Shown here piece after piece: positions 7,627-16,731 of a DNA stretch of 63,196 nucleotides. The position numbers and the translations under genes were made by a program. This DNA is from a virus, in the IMG/VR virus record IMGVR_UViG_3300046171_000106, positions 1-63,196 of that record; one strand, 5' to 3'. The notes beneath the pieces are model-generated. The model did not search any database. It had not been told where the DNA came from and saw only the letters and a list, made by a program, of their open reading frames with translations. Position 1 is the stretch's first letter, and each line of letters begins with the position of its first letter.

Positions 7627-9657
7627 TTAGTTTCCATATTGGGTATTAGTTGCACCATACACTTCTTCGAATTCTACACCAGACCTAGCTGCAACAAAGT
7701 TTAGTGTGATGAAGTTGATACTTCTATTAGGTTTAACGAATATAGACGCTTGGAATTGATTTGCATCCACAATTGCTTGTGAGTTATTTGTGTCATCACA
7801 AACAACTTGGAAATCTACTATTCCTCGTCTTCCTTTTACTTGTCTCAAGAAAGGTTCAATCGTTGCTCTAAATTGAGCTCTTGTAAATGCATCGTTAAAT
7901 TCGAATAATTGGAATTTAGCTGCAGTTGCGATTGCTTTCTCCATGACAATGAATAATCTTCTAACATTAATTCTATCAAATGCACTTGCACTTGAAAGTA
8001 AAGTTTTATCTCCAAATAAACAAGTCCCTTGGCCAGGGAATGTTACTAATGGATTTACTCTCTTCTTATATAGTGCATCTCTTTCTGCTTGGTTAGGATT
8101 AAAGGATAATTTAGTAATACCTAAAATTTGTCCTCTACTAAATCCTGCTGGTGAGAACCATGCATCCCTATCGGAATCAGTTCTTGCCATTACACCTGCT
8201 GTATGTGAACATGCTGGTATATAACAGAAGTTATCTGTATACTTATCGTACTGATAACACCATGCACTATCCATTACTGCATATGAACTTGAAGTTAATG
8301 TTTCTGCAAATGCAATAACACTTGTTGACTCACTTCCACTGTTGTTTACACAATCAGCTTTACGAGGTGAAATGATTGCCATGCAATCTTTTCGTGCTTC
8401 ACATAATGCGATTAAATTATTTGCTTGAGTTGTTGCTTCTGCAAGTGTAGATACTACACTACCAGATGCATACCCATCTAGTGGGCCTGCAATTATAAAG
8501 TCAACATCTTGAGTTTCAGCATCACCAAAAAATGTGGTGTTTGCTGTGTTTTTTGCTCCAGAAGATAAAGGATATCCATCTACTCCATGTGACAAAGACC
8601 CACCTAAAGGTAAGGTATGTTGGTCAAAAGCTGCTCCAGCTCCTGCGAATGTTTTTCCTGCTTCATCTGTAGCTGAATCGTGGTTTGTCCAGAAAATGTA
8701 GTTAGAGTTGTATCTTATTTTATCAACATAGTAGTTAGAGTTGCCCTCTGAATCTTTAGCATCTGATGCTTGTGACAGTCCTTCAAATACTTCTAAGATT
8801 TCGCCAGGTATACCTGTAATCTTACCATCTTCATCGATAACAATAACATGCACTTCATCTAATGATGAACTATTTGCAAGTGCATCTGGACTAGAGCCAG
8901 GAGCTTTAGTAAAGTTACTTGCAAATTCCCACCCTCTAGCAATGTTTGAACCATTGGTTGGTACAACTTGTAGACCTTGTGAACTATCTGTGTTCAAGTG
9001 GAATGTTATATCATTTGATGATATTGCTGATATTTTGTATACATCTGCTGAGTTCGCAAACTGTATTAAGTCACCAACCACAAATTTAGTACCATCTGCG
9101 ACAGTAATTTGTGTATGACCTACTGAAATACTACTATCGGAAACAGTAGTAACAGAAGCTTGTGAAAATGCATTAGCACTTGTACACATAGATATTTTTA
9201 AACTATTACCAAGAGAACCAACACATCTTGCTGAAAATAATCCAGCACTACCAGCTGCACTACCAGAATGGTAGTTTGACTCATAGTAATGTGTAGGGTT
9301 TTTAATTAGTATTCCAGCTGAACCTGTTGTTGCATTAAGCATTTGCCCAGTTTGACCTGCGGCAATACCATTATGCCCACGAACTATTTTTAAATTATTT
9401 CCATATTTTAAAAAGTTTGCAGCTGAATAAAAGTGTTCTTTCTTCCCAAGTACAGTATTGTAACCATCGCTACCTGCGTCTTTAGGTTCTCCAAACACTC
9501 CTACCAATTCCTTCTCGGATGATATAGTTCTAACTTCATCAACTGGGCCCCAACTAAATTCACCAGCGAATGCACCAATACTTGATGAAATAGCTGGAAC
9601 TACATTTGTAACATCGATTTCTCTGACTTGTACGCCAGGTGATACTTGAAATGCCAT
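7627..9657 (-). CDS. gp18: Contractile tail sheath protein gp18
   Basis: 676 residues (T4 659). The N-terminus VSPGVQVREIDVTNVVPA and the C-terminal domain (NVRRLFIVMEKAIATAAKFQLFEFND, RRGIVDFQVVCDDTNN, SINFITLNFVAARSGVEF) are the conserved sheath core. The less conserved middle forms the outer domains. GGGAGAAAA precedes the ATG. It lies between gp17 and gp19 as in T4. Confidence 0.96.
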   Translation of the reverse strand: MAFQVSPGVQVREIDVTNVVPAISSSIGAFAGEFSWGPVDEVRTISSEKELVGVFGEPKDAGSDGYNTVLGKKEHFYSAANFLKYGNNLKIVRGHNGIAAGQTGQMLNATTGSAGILIKNPTHYYESNYHSGSAAGSAGLFSARCVGSLGNSLKISMCTSANAFSQASVTTVSDSSISVGHTQITVADGTKFVVGDLIQFANSADVYKISAISSNDITFHLNTDSSQGLQVVPTNGSNIARGWEFASNFTKAPGSSPDALANSSSLDEVHVIVIDEDGKITGIPGEILEVFEGLSQASDAKDSEGNSNYYVDKIRYNSNYIFWTNHDSATDEAGKTFAGAGAAFDQHTLPLGGSLSHGVDGYPLSSGAKNTANTTFFGDAETQDVDFIIAGPLDGYASGSVVSTLAEATTQANNLIALCEARKDCMAIISPRKADCVNNSGSESTSVIAFAETLTSSSYAVMDSAWCYQYDKYTDNFCYIPACSHTAGVMARTDSDRDAWFSPAGFSRGQILGITKLSFNPNQAERDALYKKRVNPLVTFPGQGTCLFGDKTLLSSASAFDRINVRRLFIVMEKAIATAAKFQLFEFNDAFTRAQFRATIEPFLRQVKGRRGIVDFQVVCDDTNNSQAIVDANQFQASIFVKPNRSINFITLNFVAARSGVEFEEVYGATNTQYGN

Positions 9658-9658
9658 T

Positions 9659-9760
9659 TTAGTTTTCTCCCATAAAAAGTTTATTTCTATTCTGACAGAA
9701 CCACATTAATTGTTGTTCGTCCATAGTATTTAGTATTTCTTTGATTTTAAAAAGTCCCAT
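9659..9760 (-). CDS. Small 33-aa ORF between gp17 and gp18
   Basis: ATG at 9760 lies inside the last codons of gp17; TAA (9659-9661) is one base before the gp18 ATG. The product MGLFKIKEILNTMDEQQ... ends FMGEN. It is amphipathic and coding-like, filling the gp17-gp18 gap exactly. The gp18 ribosome site GGGAGAAAA is embedded in its last codons, so it could couple translation. An alternative start is Met13. No clear Shine-Dalgarno. It could be a chance ORF. Confidence 0.4.
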   Translation of the reverse strand: MGLFKIKEILNTMDEQQLMWFCQNRNKLFMGEN

Positions 9761-11348
9761 AAGTGTCATCATTATCCACAACTGTCCAAACATCTCCACC
9801 TTCTTTGAATAACTTATCATGACCAGTACCTATAATACCTATTGGGACTATATCGTCTTCGATTTCTTTTTGTTTTTCTGCATATAACATAGATTTTAAG
9901 TCTGCACTTGACATATCTTTAAACAATGGTGTACTAACAAACCATGCAAACATAACACAATTCATCACCATATCGTCATGACAACCACCATCTGCTTGCC
10001 AAGATTGTCCTTTTGATACAAAGGTTGCAAACTCTTGGATAGTGTCTGAGTCTCTTATATAGAGTTTATTCTCTTCCATTATCTCTCTAAGAGCTGCACA
10101 TCCCTGTGCTTTGACCTTCTTGGTCATTCTAACTCCTATTCCATCTGCTTTTACAGAACTAGTCATGAACATATTTTCATATTCTAGTTCGTAATATAAC
10201 TCTCTACATACCATTGTACCTTGATTATTATTCTCTACGATAATAAGTGCATCGTTATATAACTTACCATATTTTGCACATATATCTGGTAATAACATAG
10301 GAGATATCATATTATCTCTAAATGTACATACTTGTTCAAACATATTACCATCATGTATATCAAATATAGTAAATGTTGAGTAGTCTAATCCTTTACCTTC
10401 TGCAACATCAACAGTCATTATATACTCATGATGGGGTTTAGGTTTTTTATAAACCCTACATTGACCATATAATTCTTGAGGATTTTCAGACATTAGTCCT
10501 AAAATTACATTAGATGGTATTAATGTTCTCCCTGTTCCTAAGAACGAATTACCAAATTCTTGTTCAAACTGTAACTCAGATGTATTTGCAATGGTAGTTT
10601 CTTTCCACCTTTCATCTCTGCCTGGCACATCATTCCAGTTAACTTGGTAGTTTGCAAACTCATTTGACCCTGTAACTGAGGATTCCCAGATACGATGGAA
10701 CATATTACCTACTCCATTTGCAGTAGATGTAATAATAACCTTCGAGTTTTTACCAGATGTAATTACTGGATATGTACCAGTATAAAATGGTTCTGCATTT
10801 TCTACAAAAGCAAACTCATCAAGATAAAGAAGGTTAACAGATAAACCACGAATCGATGATGTAGTAGTTGCTGATGCAAGGATTCTAGAATTGTTTTCAA
10901 AATCAATACTTCCTTTGTTTAGTGCTTTAGTGCCAGGCTGTAAAAAGAATGGTACATTTTCCAACATGGTTGTTATACGAGATAACATCTCTCTTGCTGT
11001 AGCACCCTTGTTTGCAAGTATGGCCACTGTTTGTTCTGGGTGGAACAAGAGATACCAAAGAAGGTAGGCACATACTGTGATTGACTTTCCAGATTGTCTA
11101 CAGGCAAGGACAATGTTAAACCTGTTATCATTAAAGTGATTAATAAGATTTTCTTGATATTCATAGAGTTTGAATGGTACTAACCCCTCATCTAGTGATA
11201 TGATTTTTATGTATTTTGATATGAAATAAGCTGGGTCACGAGTACATCTTAAATACTCTTGAACCTTTTGGTCATCCCATTCTTCGGCAACCCCACTTCT
11301 TTTTACTTGGGAATTACCTAGATATCCTTCATTCTTCGGTTTCGGCAT
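9747..11348 (-). CDS. gp17: Terminase large subunit gp17
   Basis: 533 residues. The ATPase has Walker A ACRQSGKS (about residues 82-89), Walker B LLYLDEFAF (about 173-181) and the coupling motif TSTANG. The C-terminal RNase-H-like nuclease shows its acidic triad in TVDVAEGKGLDYS, IIVENNNQG and CHDDMVM. It packages DNA through gp20. Its start overlaps the gp16 stop by 20 bases. T4 gp17 is 610 aa; the shorter form is typical of marine relatives. Confidence 0.96.
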   Translation of the reverse strand: MPKPKNEGYLGNSQVKRSGVAEEWDDQKVQEYLRCTRDPAYFISKYIKIISLDEGLVPFKLYEYQENLINHFNDNRFNIVLACRQSGKSITVCAYLLWYLLFHPEQTVAILANKGATAREMLSRITTMLENVPFFLQPGTKALNKGSIDFENNSRILASATTTSSIRGLSVNLLYLDEFAFVENAEPFYTGTYPVITSGKNSKVIITSTANGVGNMFHRIWESSVTGSNEFANYQVNWNDVPGRDERWKETTIANTSELQFEQEFGNSFLGTGRTLIPSNVILGLMSENPQELYGQCRVYKKPKPHHEYIMTVDVAEGKGLDYSTFTIFDIHDGNMFEQVCTFRDNMISPMLLPDICAKYGKLYNDALIIVENNNQGTMVCRELYYELEYENMFMTSSVKADGIGVRMTKKVKAQGCAALREIMEENKLYIRDSDTIQEFATFVSKGQSWQADGGCHDDMVMNCVMFAWFVSTPLFKDMSSADLKSMLYAEKQKEIEDDIVPIGIIGTGHDKLFKEGGDVWTVVDNDDTYGTF

Positions 11349-11769
11349 TCTGTTTCTTCAATAGTTTCTGCAATTCAGCAGTAGACCCTACAAACAAGTT
11401 TTGATTTGTTGTTTGGTGTTTGGGTTTATCATCTTCTAAATCGTCCATCATCTTTTGTATTTGTAATAACTTTTCAGATGTTTCGGATACTGTTTTAATT
11501 AATTGTCCTGCGACCTCATAGGTTCGCGGGTGTTCACTTTCTTTTGCAAGGTCTAGGATTCCTTCAATAGCATCTTGACCCCTCTCTACAAGTCCATACA
11601 GCGTGTTTCTGGTGTATTTATAGTCAACCTGTTGTTCACCCTTCCTTTCTGCAAAACGACCACCAGAGTCCCTAGGAATGAGTTGTTTATTGGTTTCTTT
11701 AACGACTTCTTCTGCTTCGTTGTTGATGTCTAGAAGTTCATCTAGTTTTTCATCTATAGATTTTTTCAT
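11329..11769 (-). CDS. gp16: Terminase small subunit gp16
   Basis: 146 residues (T4 164). A long central helix pair (YTRNTLYGLVERGQDAIEGI, ARTYEVAGQLIKTVSE-like segment, LLQIQKMMDDLEDD) is the coiled-coil oligomerisation region of gp16. The C-terminus has TTNQNLFVGSTAELQKLLK, the conserved tail seen in marine gp16. It regulates gp17 and DNA recognition. It overlaps gp17 by 20 bases and follows gp15 closely. Confidence 0.88.
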   Translation of the reverse strand: MKKSIDEKLDELLDINNEAEEVVKETNKQLIPRDSGGRFAERKGEQQVDYKYTRNTLYGLVERGQDAIEGILDLAKESEHPRTYEVAGQLIKTVSETSEKLLQIQKMMDDLEDDKPKHQTTNQNLFVGSTAELQKLLKKQNAETEE

Positions 11770-11771
11770 AA

Positions 11772-12596
11772 TTAAATATTGGTTTTATCAGTATTATAGT
11801 CTGAGTCATTCCCATCAAAAAAGTTTATTGTTTCAGTTATATTTAGTGGACTTGTTTCTGGACTTGCACCAGTTGGATTAGGTACTTGTTTAATCTCACT
11901 TTGTCTCCCAGCAGTCGAGTCTACTTGACCATCGTCTGATATGTAGGTTCTTGCACGAACATCTCTAATAATTTCAGAAGATGATATAGAACCATATAGG
12001 TATGTTTTCATTTCAAAATTTAGATTCCATGTAATAACTCTACGAGATTGGAAGTCTCCTTCGTATTCGTCTGTATAAGATACATCTGATAATATAATAG
12101 GTACATCCCTTTTCTCATTAGTGCCTGGCACTGTAGTCATTGTAACTGTAAAGTCTGGTGTAAAGAATGGTAGAATTTGTTCTACAATCTGTAATGCATC
12201 TTCGGTATTTTTTGATAAAATATATAAACCAAAGTTTATATTATAAGGAACTGGTGCAAACTGTGTTCTTAAAACTGTATTGTCACTACTATCATGCAGT
12301 TTGTATTGTTTTAATTTACCAAGTTTTCTTTCTGCATCGTATGTTAATCCTGTAATATCAAATGCAATTCTTGGTAAAGTCATTGCAACCCTTGACTTTG
12401 TATTGTCCATAAGGTCTGCGGCAGAATCTAATCTTGCAATAAACTTTTGTTTAGGGCCATAAGATAAAGGAACTCTTACATTCTGAGTTGCTGACCCATC
12501 AACATCTCTTTGAATATCAATCTCATTGAACATAGTACCAAATACTGATACTGCTCTTTTGATTGCTTCATGATAGAAATGTGCTTTACCTAACAT
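11772..12596 (-). CDS. gp15: Tail sheath stabiliser / tail completion protein gp15
   Basis: 274 residues (T4 272). HFYHEAIKRAVSVFGTMFN at the start, IQRD...RVPLSYGPKQKFIARL, LPRIAFDITGLTYDAERKL, ALQIVEQILPFFTPDFTVTM and RRVITWNLNFEMKTYLYG follow T4 gp15 segment by segment. It caps the tail and joins it to the neck. Its first codons overlap the 82-aa gene upstream by 11 bases. Confidence 0.92.
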   Translation of the reverse strand: MLGKAHFYHEAIKRAVSVFGTMFNEIDIQRDVDGSATQNVRVPLSYGPKQKFIARLDSAADLMDNTKSRVAMTLPRIAFDITGLTYDAERKLGKLKQYKLHDSSDNTVLRTQFAPVPYNINFGLYILSKNTEDALQIVEQILPFFTPDFTVTMTTVPGTNEKRDVPIILSDVSYTDEYEGDFQSRRVITWNLNFEMKTYLYGSISSSEIIRDVRARTYISDDGQVDSTAGRQSEIKQVPNPTGASPETSPLNITETINFFDGNDSDYNTDKTNI

Positions 12597-12834
12597 TTTT
12601 GATTCCTAATACATAATTCTCTGCAGCTGATTCTGCATATACTTCACTATGTCCTTTATATATTTCATCTGTTACCCACATCTTGTCTTCGAAGAATCGA
12701 ACACCCCAATGTCCTTGAACACTTTTATATACTTCTGCTCTTCGATTACTTTGCCAATAATCGTGATACTTTTGGTCAAAATCTTTCATTCTTTTTTCAT
12801 CTTCTTGTAACATATTCAAATACCATATTGCCAT
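12586..12834 (-). CDS. Conserved 82-aa protein between gp14 and gp15
   Basis: Rich in aromatic and charged residues: MAIWYLNMLQEDEKRMKDFDQ at the start and WGVRFFEDKMWVTDEIYKGHSEVYAESAAENYVLGIK at the end, which looks like a small alpha-beta fold. Function not recognised. Its place in the neck cluster suggests a virion or assembly role. TATAAATA lies five bases before the ATG and overlaps the stop of gp14. There is no Shine-Dalgarno. Confidence 0.75.
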   Translation of the reverse strand: MAIWYLNMLQEDEKRMKDFDQKYHDYWQSNRRAEVYKSVQGHWGVRFFEDKMWVTDEIYKGHSEVYAESAAENYVLGIKNVR

Positions 12835-12839
12835 AATTA

Positions 12840-12847
12840 TATTTATA
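12840..12847 (-). promoter_or_regulatory. T4-type late promoter, leaderless spacing
   Basis: Perfect TATAAATA on the minus strand, then TAATT, then ATG at 12834. The box overlaps the gp14 stop codon. Confidence 0.65.
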
Positions 12848-13760
12848 GGTTTCCAAATGGGTTACTTTCACTAAAGTCTATGATATTAGAACCTGCTGTT
12901 TCAAAGTCTTTATTATCTGCAAGTGGGTCATTAGGCATTGTATATTGGTCTGGTGCAGTTGTAATTACTCTGGTAGCATTAGAAGTTGCACCTACAATAT
13001 TACCAGCACCTGCTTGTGCAGATAATACAAACATAGTACTACCAGTTGGTACATCTGTATCACTAAATGTAATATTATTAACTTTAAGTGTTTTAGAAGT
13101 TGCACCTTGAGATGAGTAATCTACTACATTACCAGATACAGTTTTACCAGTTGCAACTGTTTGTGTTACAGTTTCACCCACTACAAAGTCTCCAGAACCA
13201 GCACCAAGTGTCATTGATACTTGATATGAGAATTGGTCTTCGATGTTATCTAGTTCTGCAATACCTACATCAATCTCTTCATGTGAGTACTCGAATGTTT
13301 CACATTGTAGTTTGAATACATTAAGTTTACCTAACTGGTAAAATGGGTTCTCATGTTCTACGAACCTTATTTCAAATACTTGGTTTCCAAGAGGGAAGTA
13401 TATTAAATCACCTTCGTTAGGTCTTGTTGTTACTGCAAGATTACTATCTAATGATACAAATCTATCCCATGTTCTTCTTGATAAAACAAAAGTTGCTTGG
13501 TCTCGTACCTCTACACCAAACTTAGATAGTAAGTCTCCCTCACCATCAAATCCTTCGGTATTTTCTATATACATTTCTACTTGATATGCATCACCATACT
13601 TAGATGCTGTATCTTCACCAAAGAGTTCATCCTCATCTACGATTGTTCGTGGTAAGTAAAAACACTCGTGTCCATAGAATCTAAGAGATTCTACTACCAA
13701 GTCTTCATGCAAATTTTGTTCTGATTGAACTGCATGATTAAAATATACATTAGTAGGCAT
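12843..13760 (-). CDS. gp14: Neck protein gp14
   Basis: 305 residues (T4 256). The start MPTNVYFNHAVQSEQNLHED with LRFYGHECFYLPRT, followed by DRFVSLDSNLAVTTRPNEGD, LIYFPLGNQVFEIRFVEHEN and PFYQLGKLNVFKLQCETFEYS, is the conserved gp14 pattern. An extra segment at about residues 185-250 (GDFVVGETVTQ... GNVVDYSSQG) resembles the small beta domain found repeatedly in this phage's baseplate genes and accounts for the greater length. It forms the head-tail connector with gp13. Confidence 0.92.
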   Translation of the reverse strand: MPTNVYFNHAVQSEQNLHEDLVVESLRFYGHECFYLPRTIVDEDELFGEDTASKYGDAYQVEMYIENTEGFDGEGDLLSKFGVEVRDQATFVLSRRTWDRFVSLDSNLAVTTRPNEGDLIYFPLGNQVFEIRFVEHENPFYQLGKLNVFKLQCETFEYSHEEIDVGIAELDNIEDQFSYQVSMTLGAGSGDFVVGETVTQTVATGKTVSGNVVDYSSQGATSKTLKVNNITFSDTDVPTGSTMFVLSAQAGAGNIVGATSNATRVITTAPDQYTMPNDPLADNKDFETAGSNIIDFSESNPFGNL

Positions 13761-13764
13761 AATA

Positions 13765-14580
13765 TTAACCCATCATTAGAGCAGATTCGGTTTGTAATAA
13801 ATTACTTTGTTCTTCTAGCTTTTCAATTTCTGTGTTTGCATCTTCTAGGATTTGTCTACCTTGTAGAGTAACTCCGCCAGGCAACTGAACTCCTTCGAAT
13901 TTAGATAAGTTTTGACCCCATTGTTTTTTAATTAATGCAGTGACATATTTCTTTAACCAAACATCGTTGTATATATCTGTAAATTGTGTTGGGTCTATTT
14001 TTCTATAACAATCTATCAAAATATATTCACCAGATGTAACTGCATTTGACCAATCCATATCTAAGTATAATCTGTTTTGTGCTTTATTAAATCTAATTGG
14101 AACTTGACCGATTAGAATTTCGTCCAGTAATTGAATATGGTTTTGTACCATTTCATATTGTATGATAGATGTAGAAGAAATATCATAAAGGTCATTTAGT
14201 CTTAATTGATATCTTAAGTCGAACATATTAAGTCCAGACTTATCTACAAATGGAAATATTCTTAATACTGATAATACTGATTCTGGAAGAACAACATATC
14301 CTTGTCCTTCTTTAAATGTCATATTAGAAGATATATGTGAACCAGTAGTTGATTGACCTATACTTGCATCCTGTTTTTGGTTTGCAAGGTCGTTATCGTT
14401 AATTTGATGTTTTAAAAATGTACGAATAGTACCATCATAGTGGTACTCTGCAAAATATTGTAATGCATCATCGATGATATCATCAATCTGGTCATCATCT
14501 ACATTGATATCTAACACTGGTTTACCCAGTTGTCTTAGTGCATATTCTTTAAGTGTTGCTTTGCTGTTTGGAGCTGCCAT
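13765..14580 (-). CDS. gp13: Neck protein gp13
   Basis: 271 residues (T4 309). TLKEYALRQLGKPVLDINVDDDQIDDIIDDALQYF at residues 9-43 is the gp13 signature, followed by GYVVLPESVLSVLRIFPF and YDISSTSIIQYEM. It binds the portal after packaging. AGGAT precedes the ATG and a CATAAATA box (near-late) about 40 bases upstream may drive the gp13-gp14 pair. Confidence 0.92.
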   Translation of the reverse strand: MAAPNSKATLKEYALRQLGKPVLDINVDDDQIDDIIDDALQYFAEYHYDGTIRTFLKHQINDNDLANQKQDASIGQSTTGSHISSNMTFKEGQGYVVLPESVLSVLRIFPFVDKSGLNMFDLRYQLRLNDLYDISSTSIIQYEMVQNHIQLLDEILIGQVPIRFNKAQNRLYLDMDWSNAVTSGEYILIDCYRKIDPTQFTDIYNDVWLKKYVTALIKKQWGQNLSKFEGVQLPGGVTLQGRQILEDANTEIEKLEEQSNLLQTESALMMG

Positions 14581-14624
14581 AACATAATCCTATTAGAAAT
14601 TTATTTTCTCTAATACTATTTATG

Positions 14625-14876
14625 TTATTTTTGATTTGAAAGTAAAAAATCGTCTATTTTTTTATTGATGTTATCTAAAGAGTCCATCATTCTTTCCATA
14701 TCTCTTTTTAGGTCTTCTTTAGAAACAAAGTCACGATTCATTTCTTCTCGTGTACGATTTAATAATATTTCTAATCGTTTTGTTTCATTATGTAATTGCA
14801 TTATGAACCACACGAATGGGGCTACTATACCAGTAAGTACTAAATTCCAAAGTAGATGTATTGATTCCAATTCCAT
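14625..14876 (-). CDS. Small membrane protein with one TM helix and coiled coil
   Basis: 83 residues. A hydrophobic helix at about residues 8-28 (LLWNLVLTGIVAPFVWFIM) is followed by a charged heptad region (LEILLNRTREEMNRDF... KRDMERMMDSLDNINKKIDDF). This is the layout of small phage inner-membrane proteins, and a holin or spanin-regulator role is possible but not shown. It opens the accessory island downstream of the oxygenase gene. Confidence 0.7.
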   Translation of the reverse strand: MELESIHLLWNLVLTGIVAPFVWFIMQLHNETKRLEILLNRTREEMNRDFVSKEDLKRDMERMMDSLDNINKKIDDFLLSNQK

Positions 14877-14915
14877 GATTCTCCTAAAATGCCTAGAAAG
14901 GTTGGTTATATAAGG

Positions 14916-15635
14916 TTATTTAGGGAATTCAAGATTTCCATCTGGTAAAACACTAAACTCCATAACATCATTGAAACTTGGTCGTCCACCCAAATCTTTG
15001 TTTATTTCACCAGTTTGTTTACTTTTAAAACTATTATTAAATGCAATAGATATTCTTTCAAAGTCACTACTATGTGGTTCTACATAATGTATCATTGCAG
15101 AAGGAAATAATAATAAATCACCTTCCTGTGGTATAAATCCAAAATTGTCTGCATCTCTTCTAGACATGTGGGTAAAGTCTGACATGTGATGTGCTTGGCC
15201 ACTCTGGAATTGTACCCACCCATCATTTTTAGTTTCTTCTGGTATTTGTACATAGAATGCACCACTGTACCAACAGCCAGGATGTGTATGGGGATTATTG
15301 TATGAAGTATTGTAATTAATATTTACCCAGTAGTTACCATGTTCTACTTCATAATCATTTTTATATTCACCCATGTAATATGGAAAAACTTCATTGTTGA
15401 AAACACTCTCAACACCATTTAATAAAGATTGGAATATAGGTCTTTCATTTACACCATCATCGGACTGCCAACCAGATGCATTATTAGAACGATTCCTACC
15501 AACTGGATTTTCTTTCCTCATGGTATAAGACTCTTTCTTCATTGCATTAAGTTGTTCACGAGTAATGTATCCCTCATCTACGAGATTTGTTCTAAATACA
15601 TTCCATGAAAACATTGGTATAAACATTAGTTCCAC
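14916..15635 (-). CDS. 2OG-Fe(II) oxygenase, TIGR02466-like
   Basis: 239 residues. The Fe/2OG core is visible: NYNTSYNNPHTHPGCWYSGA at about 105-125 with the first histidines, then GDLLLFPSAMIHYVEPHSSD with the distal histidine, and ERISIAFN with the 2OG-binding arginine. These are jelly-roll hydroxylases common in marine T4-like phages; the substrate is unknown. It overlaps the stop of the 295-aa gene by 10 bases. An internal start at Met8 (MFSWNVF) is possible. Confidence 0.85.
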   Translation of the reverse strand: MELMFIPMFSWNVFRTNLVDEGYITREQLNAMKKESYTMRKENPVGRNRSNNASGWQSDDGVNERPIFQSLLNGVESVFNNEVFPYYMGEYKNDYEVEHGNYWVNINYNTSYNNPHTHPGCWYSGAFYVQIPEETKNDGWVQFQSGQAHHMSDFTHMSRRDADNFGFIPQEGDLLLFPSAMIHYVEPHSSDFERISIAFNNSFKSKQTGEINKDLGGRPSFNDVMEFSVLPDGNLEFPK

Positions 15636-16513
15636 TCCTTTTTAGCTGCAAGTTTTTTCCTATAAAAGTGGTCAAATTCTTTTATTCCACCCCTTCCTCG
15701 TTTTTCCATTAAATCTACAATTGGGTCATTCATTCTTTCTAAAAGTTCTTCTTTTGTACGATACTCAATCTTATGTTTCCAAGGATATCTAACAAAAGGT
15801 ACGAGTTGTACTATTGGTGTACCTTTTGGTATAATAAAACTTTTATCTGCCTTTGGATAAAAAATACACATATTATTAGTTGTCAATTGATTAAATTTAT
15901 CAGTATCTATTACTCCTTGCCATGCATGAAAGAATGGATTATTAAATAAAAATGGGTCTAACCAATATGTAGAAGTTCCTTTAGGTGTAGTTATTAAAAA
16001 ATCTAATTTAAATTTAAATGCCATTTTATCGTCATAACCACTACCTCTTGTTTGTGCAGCTGGATGACCACCTACAACATAATTACCTGTTAGTTCCTCT
16101 ACAAGAAGAAGATGTGACATACAATACTCATGTATTCTATCAGTATCATCTAAACTACCAGTCTTATTGAACTCCTTAACCAGTTCTCTAAGTTTTTCAA
16201 ATTTATCTTTTGGAATATCATCTTTTAGTGCAAGTGCAATTGATATCGGTTCATTTTCTTTATCACCTTTACTTAATGCAACAATAACAGTATGTCTATT
16301 TCTAATTAGATAACCCATGTTCATCCAGTCTTGCATAGCTGGACATTTTTTTATGGTTTCAGATGTTTCATCATAATTATCTATATACAAAGGTAATTTT
16401 TTAAACCACTCTGGTCTAACTTTCTTTGCTGGGATGGGTTCAAATAAACTATTTTCTGTGTCTTGAACACATTCAAATAGTATTTCTTGTTCTTTTATTG
16501 GGCATTCGTCCAT
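15626..16513 (-). CDS. Conserved phage protein (DUF6065-like), unknown function
   Basis: 295 residues. Features are a PxxxKKxRPEWFKKLP opening, KKCPAMQDWMNMGYLIR, VVGGHPAAQTRGSG, LDPFLFNNPFFHAWQGVIDT and IPKGTPIVQLVPFVR. I recall this set from a family of phage and marine bacterial proteins labelled DUF6065; the match was not checked. A cupin-like sheet is plausible but unproven. It overlaps both neighbours (DUF2061 gene and oxygenase), so the three are translated as a unit. Confidence 0.7.
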   Translation of the reverse strand: MDECPIKEQEILFECVQDTENSLFEPIPAKKVRPEWFKKLPLYIDNYDETSETIKKCPAMQDWMNMGYLIRNRHTVIVALSKGDKENEPISIALALKDDIPKDKFEKLRELVKEFNKTGSLDDTDRIHEYCMSHLLLVEELTGNYVVGGHPAAQTRGSGYDDKMAFKFKLDFLITTPKGTSTYWLDPFLFNNPFFHAWQGVIDTDKFNQLTTNNMCIFYPKADKSFIIPKGTPIVQLVPFVRYPWKHKIEYRTKEELLERMNDPIVDLMEKRGRGGIKEFDHFYRKKLAAKKEWN

Positions 16514-16731
16514 ATTCGCTCGTGTAAATAATATAATAATAATTTTAAAAAGAAGTCAAAAGTCATGATACCAGCTGCAACCTCAACTGAACCTGTAAGA
16601 AAATAACTAATTAATCCAGTAGTAACTGTTGCAATAATTCTCCATGAAAATGCTTTTGCAATTGACTTACTGTGAGTATCCAAGTTGTCTCCTAATCTCT
16701 GTTGCGGAGATTGATTCTGTCTCTTTATCAA
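16495..16731 (-). CDS. DUF2061 membrane protein
   Basis: 78 residues from ATG 16731. A TTG start (about 16683, LDTHSKSIAKAF) would reduce a 65-base overlap with the preceding gene to 17 bases and gives a more typical DUF2061 length. SIAKAFSWRIIATVTTGLISYFLTG and FFLKLLLYYLHERIW are diagnostic of PF09834, a two-helix membrane domain often found beside APS-kinase genes, as here. Function unknown. Confidence 0.85.
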   Translation of the reverse strand: MIKRQNQSPQQRLGDNLDTHSKSIAKAFSWRIIATVTTGLISYFLTGSVEVAAGIMTFDFFLKLLLYYLHERIWTNAQ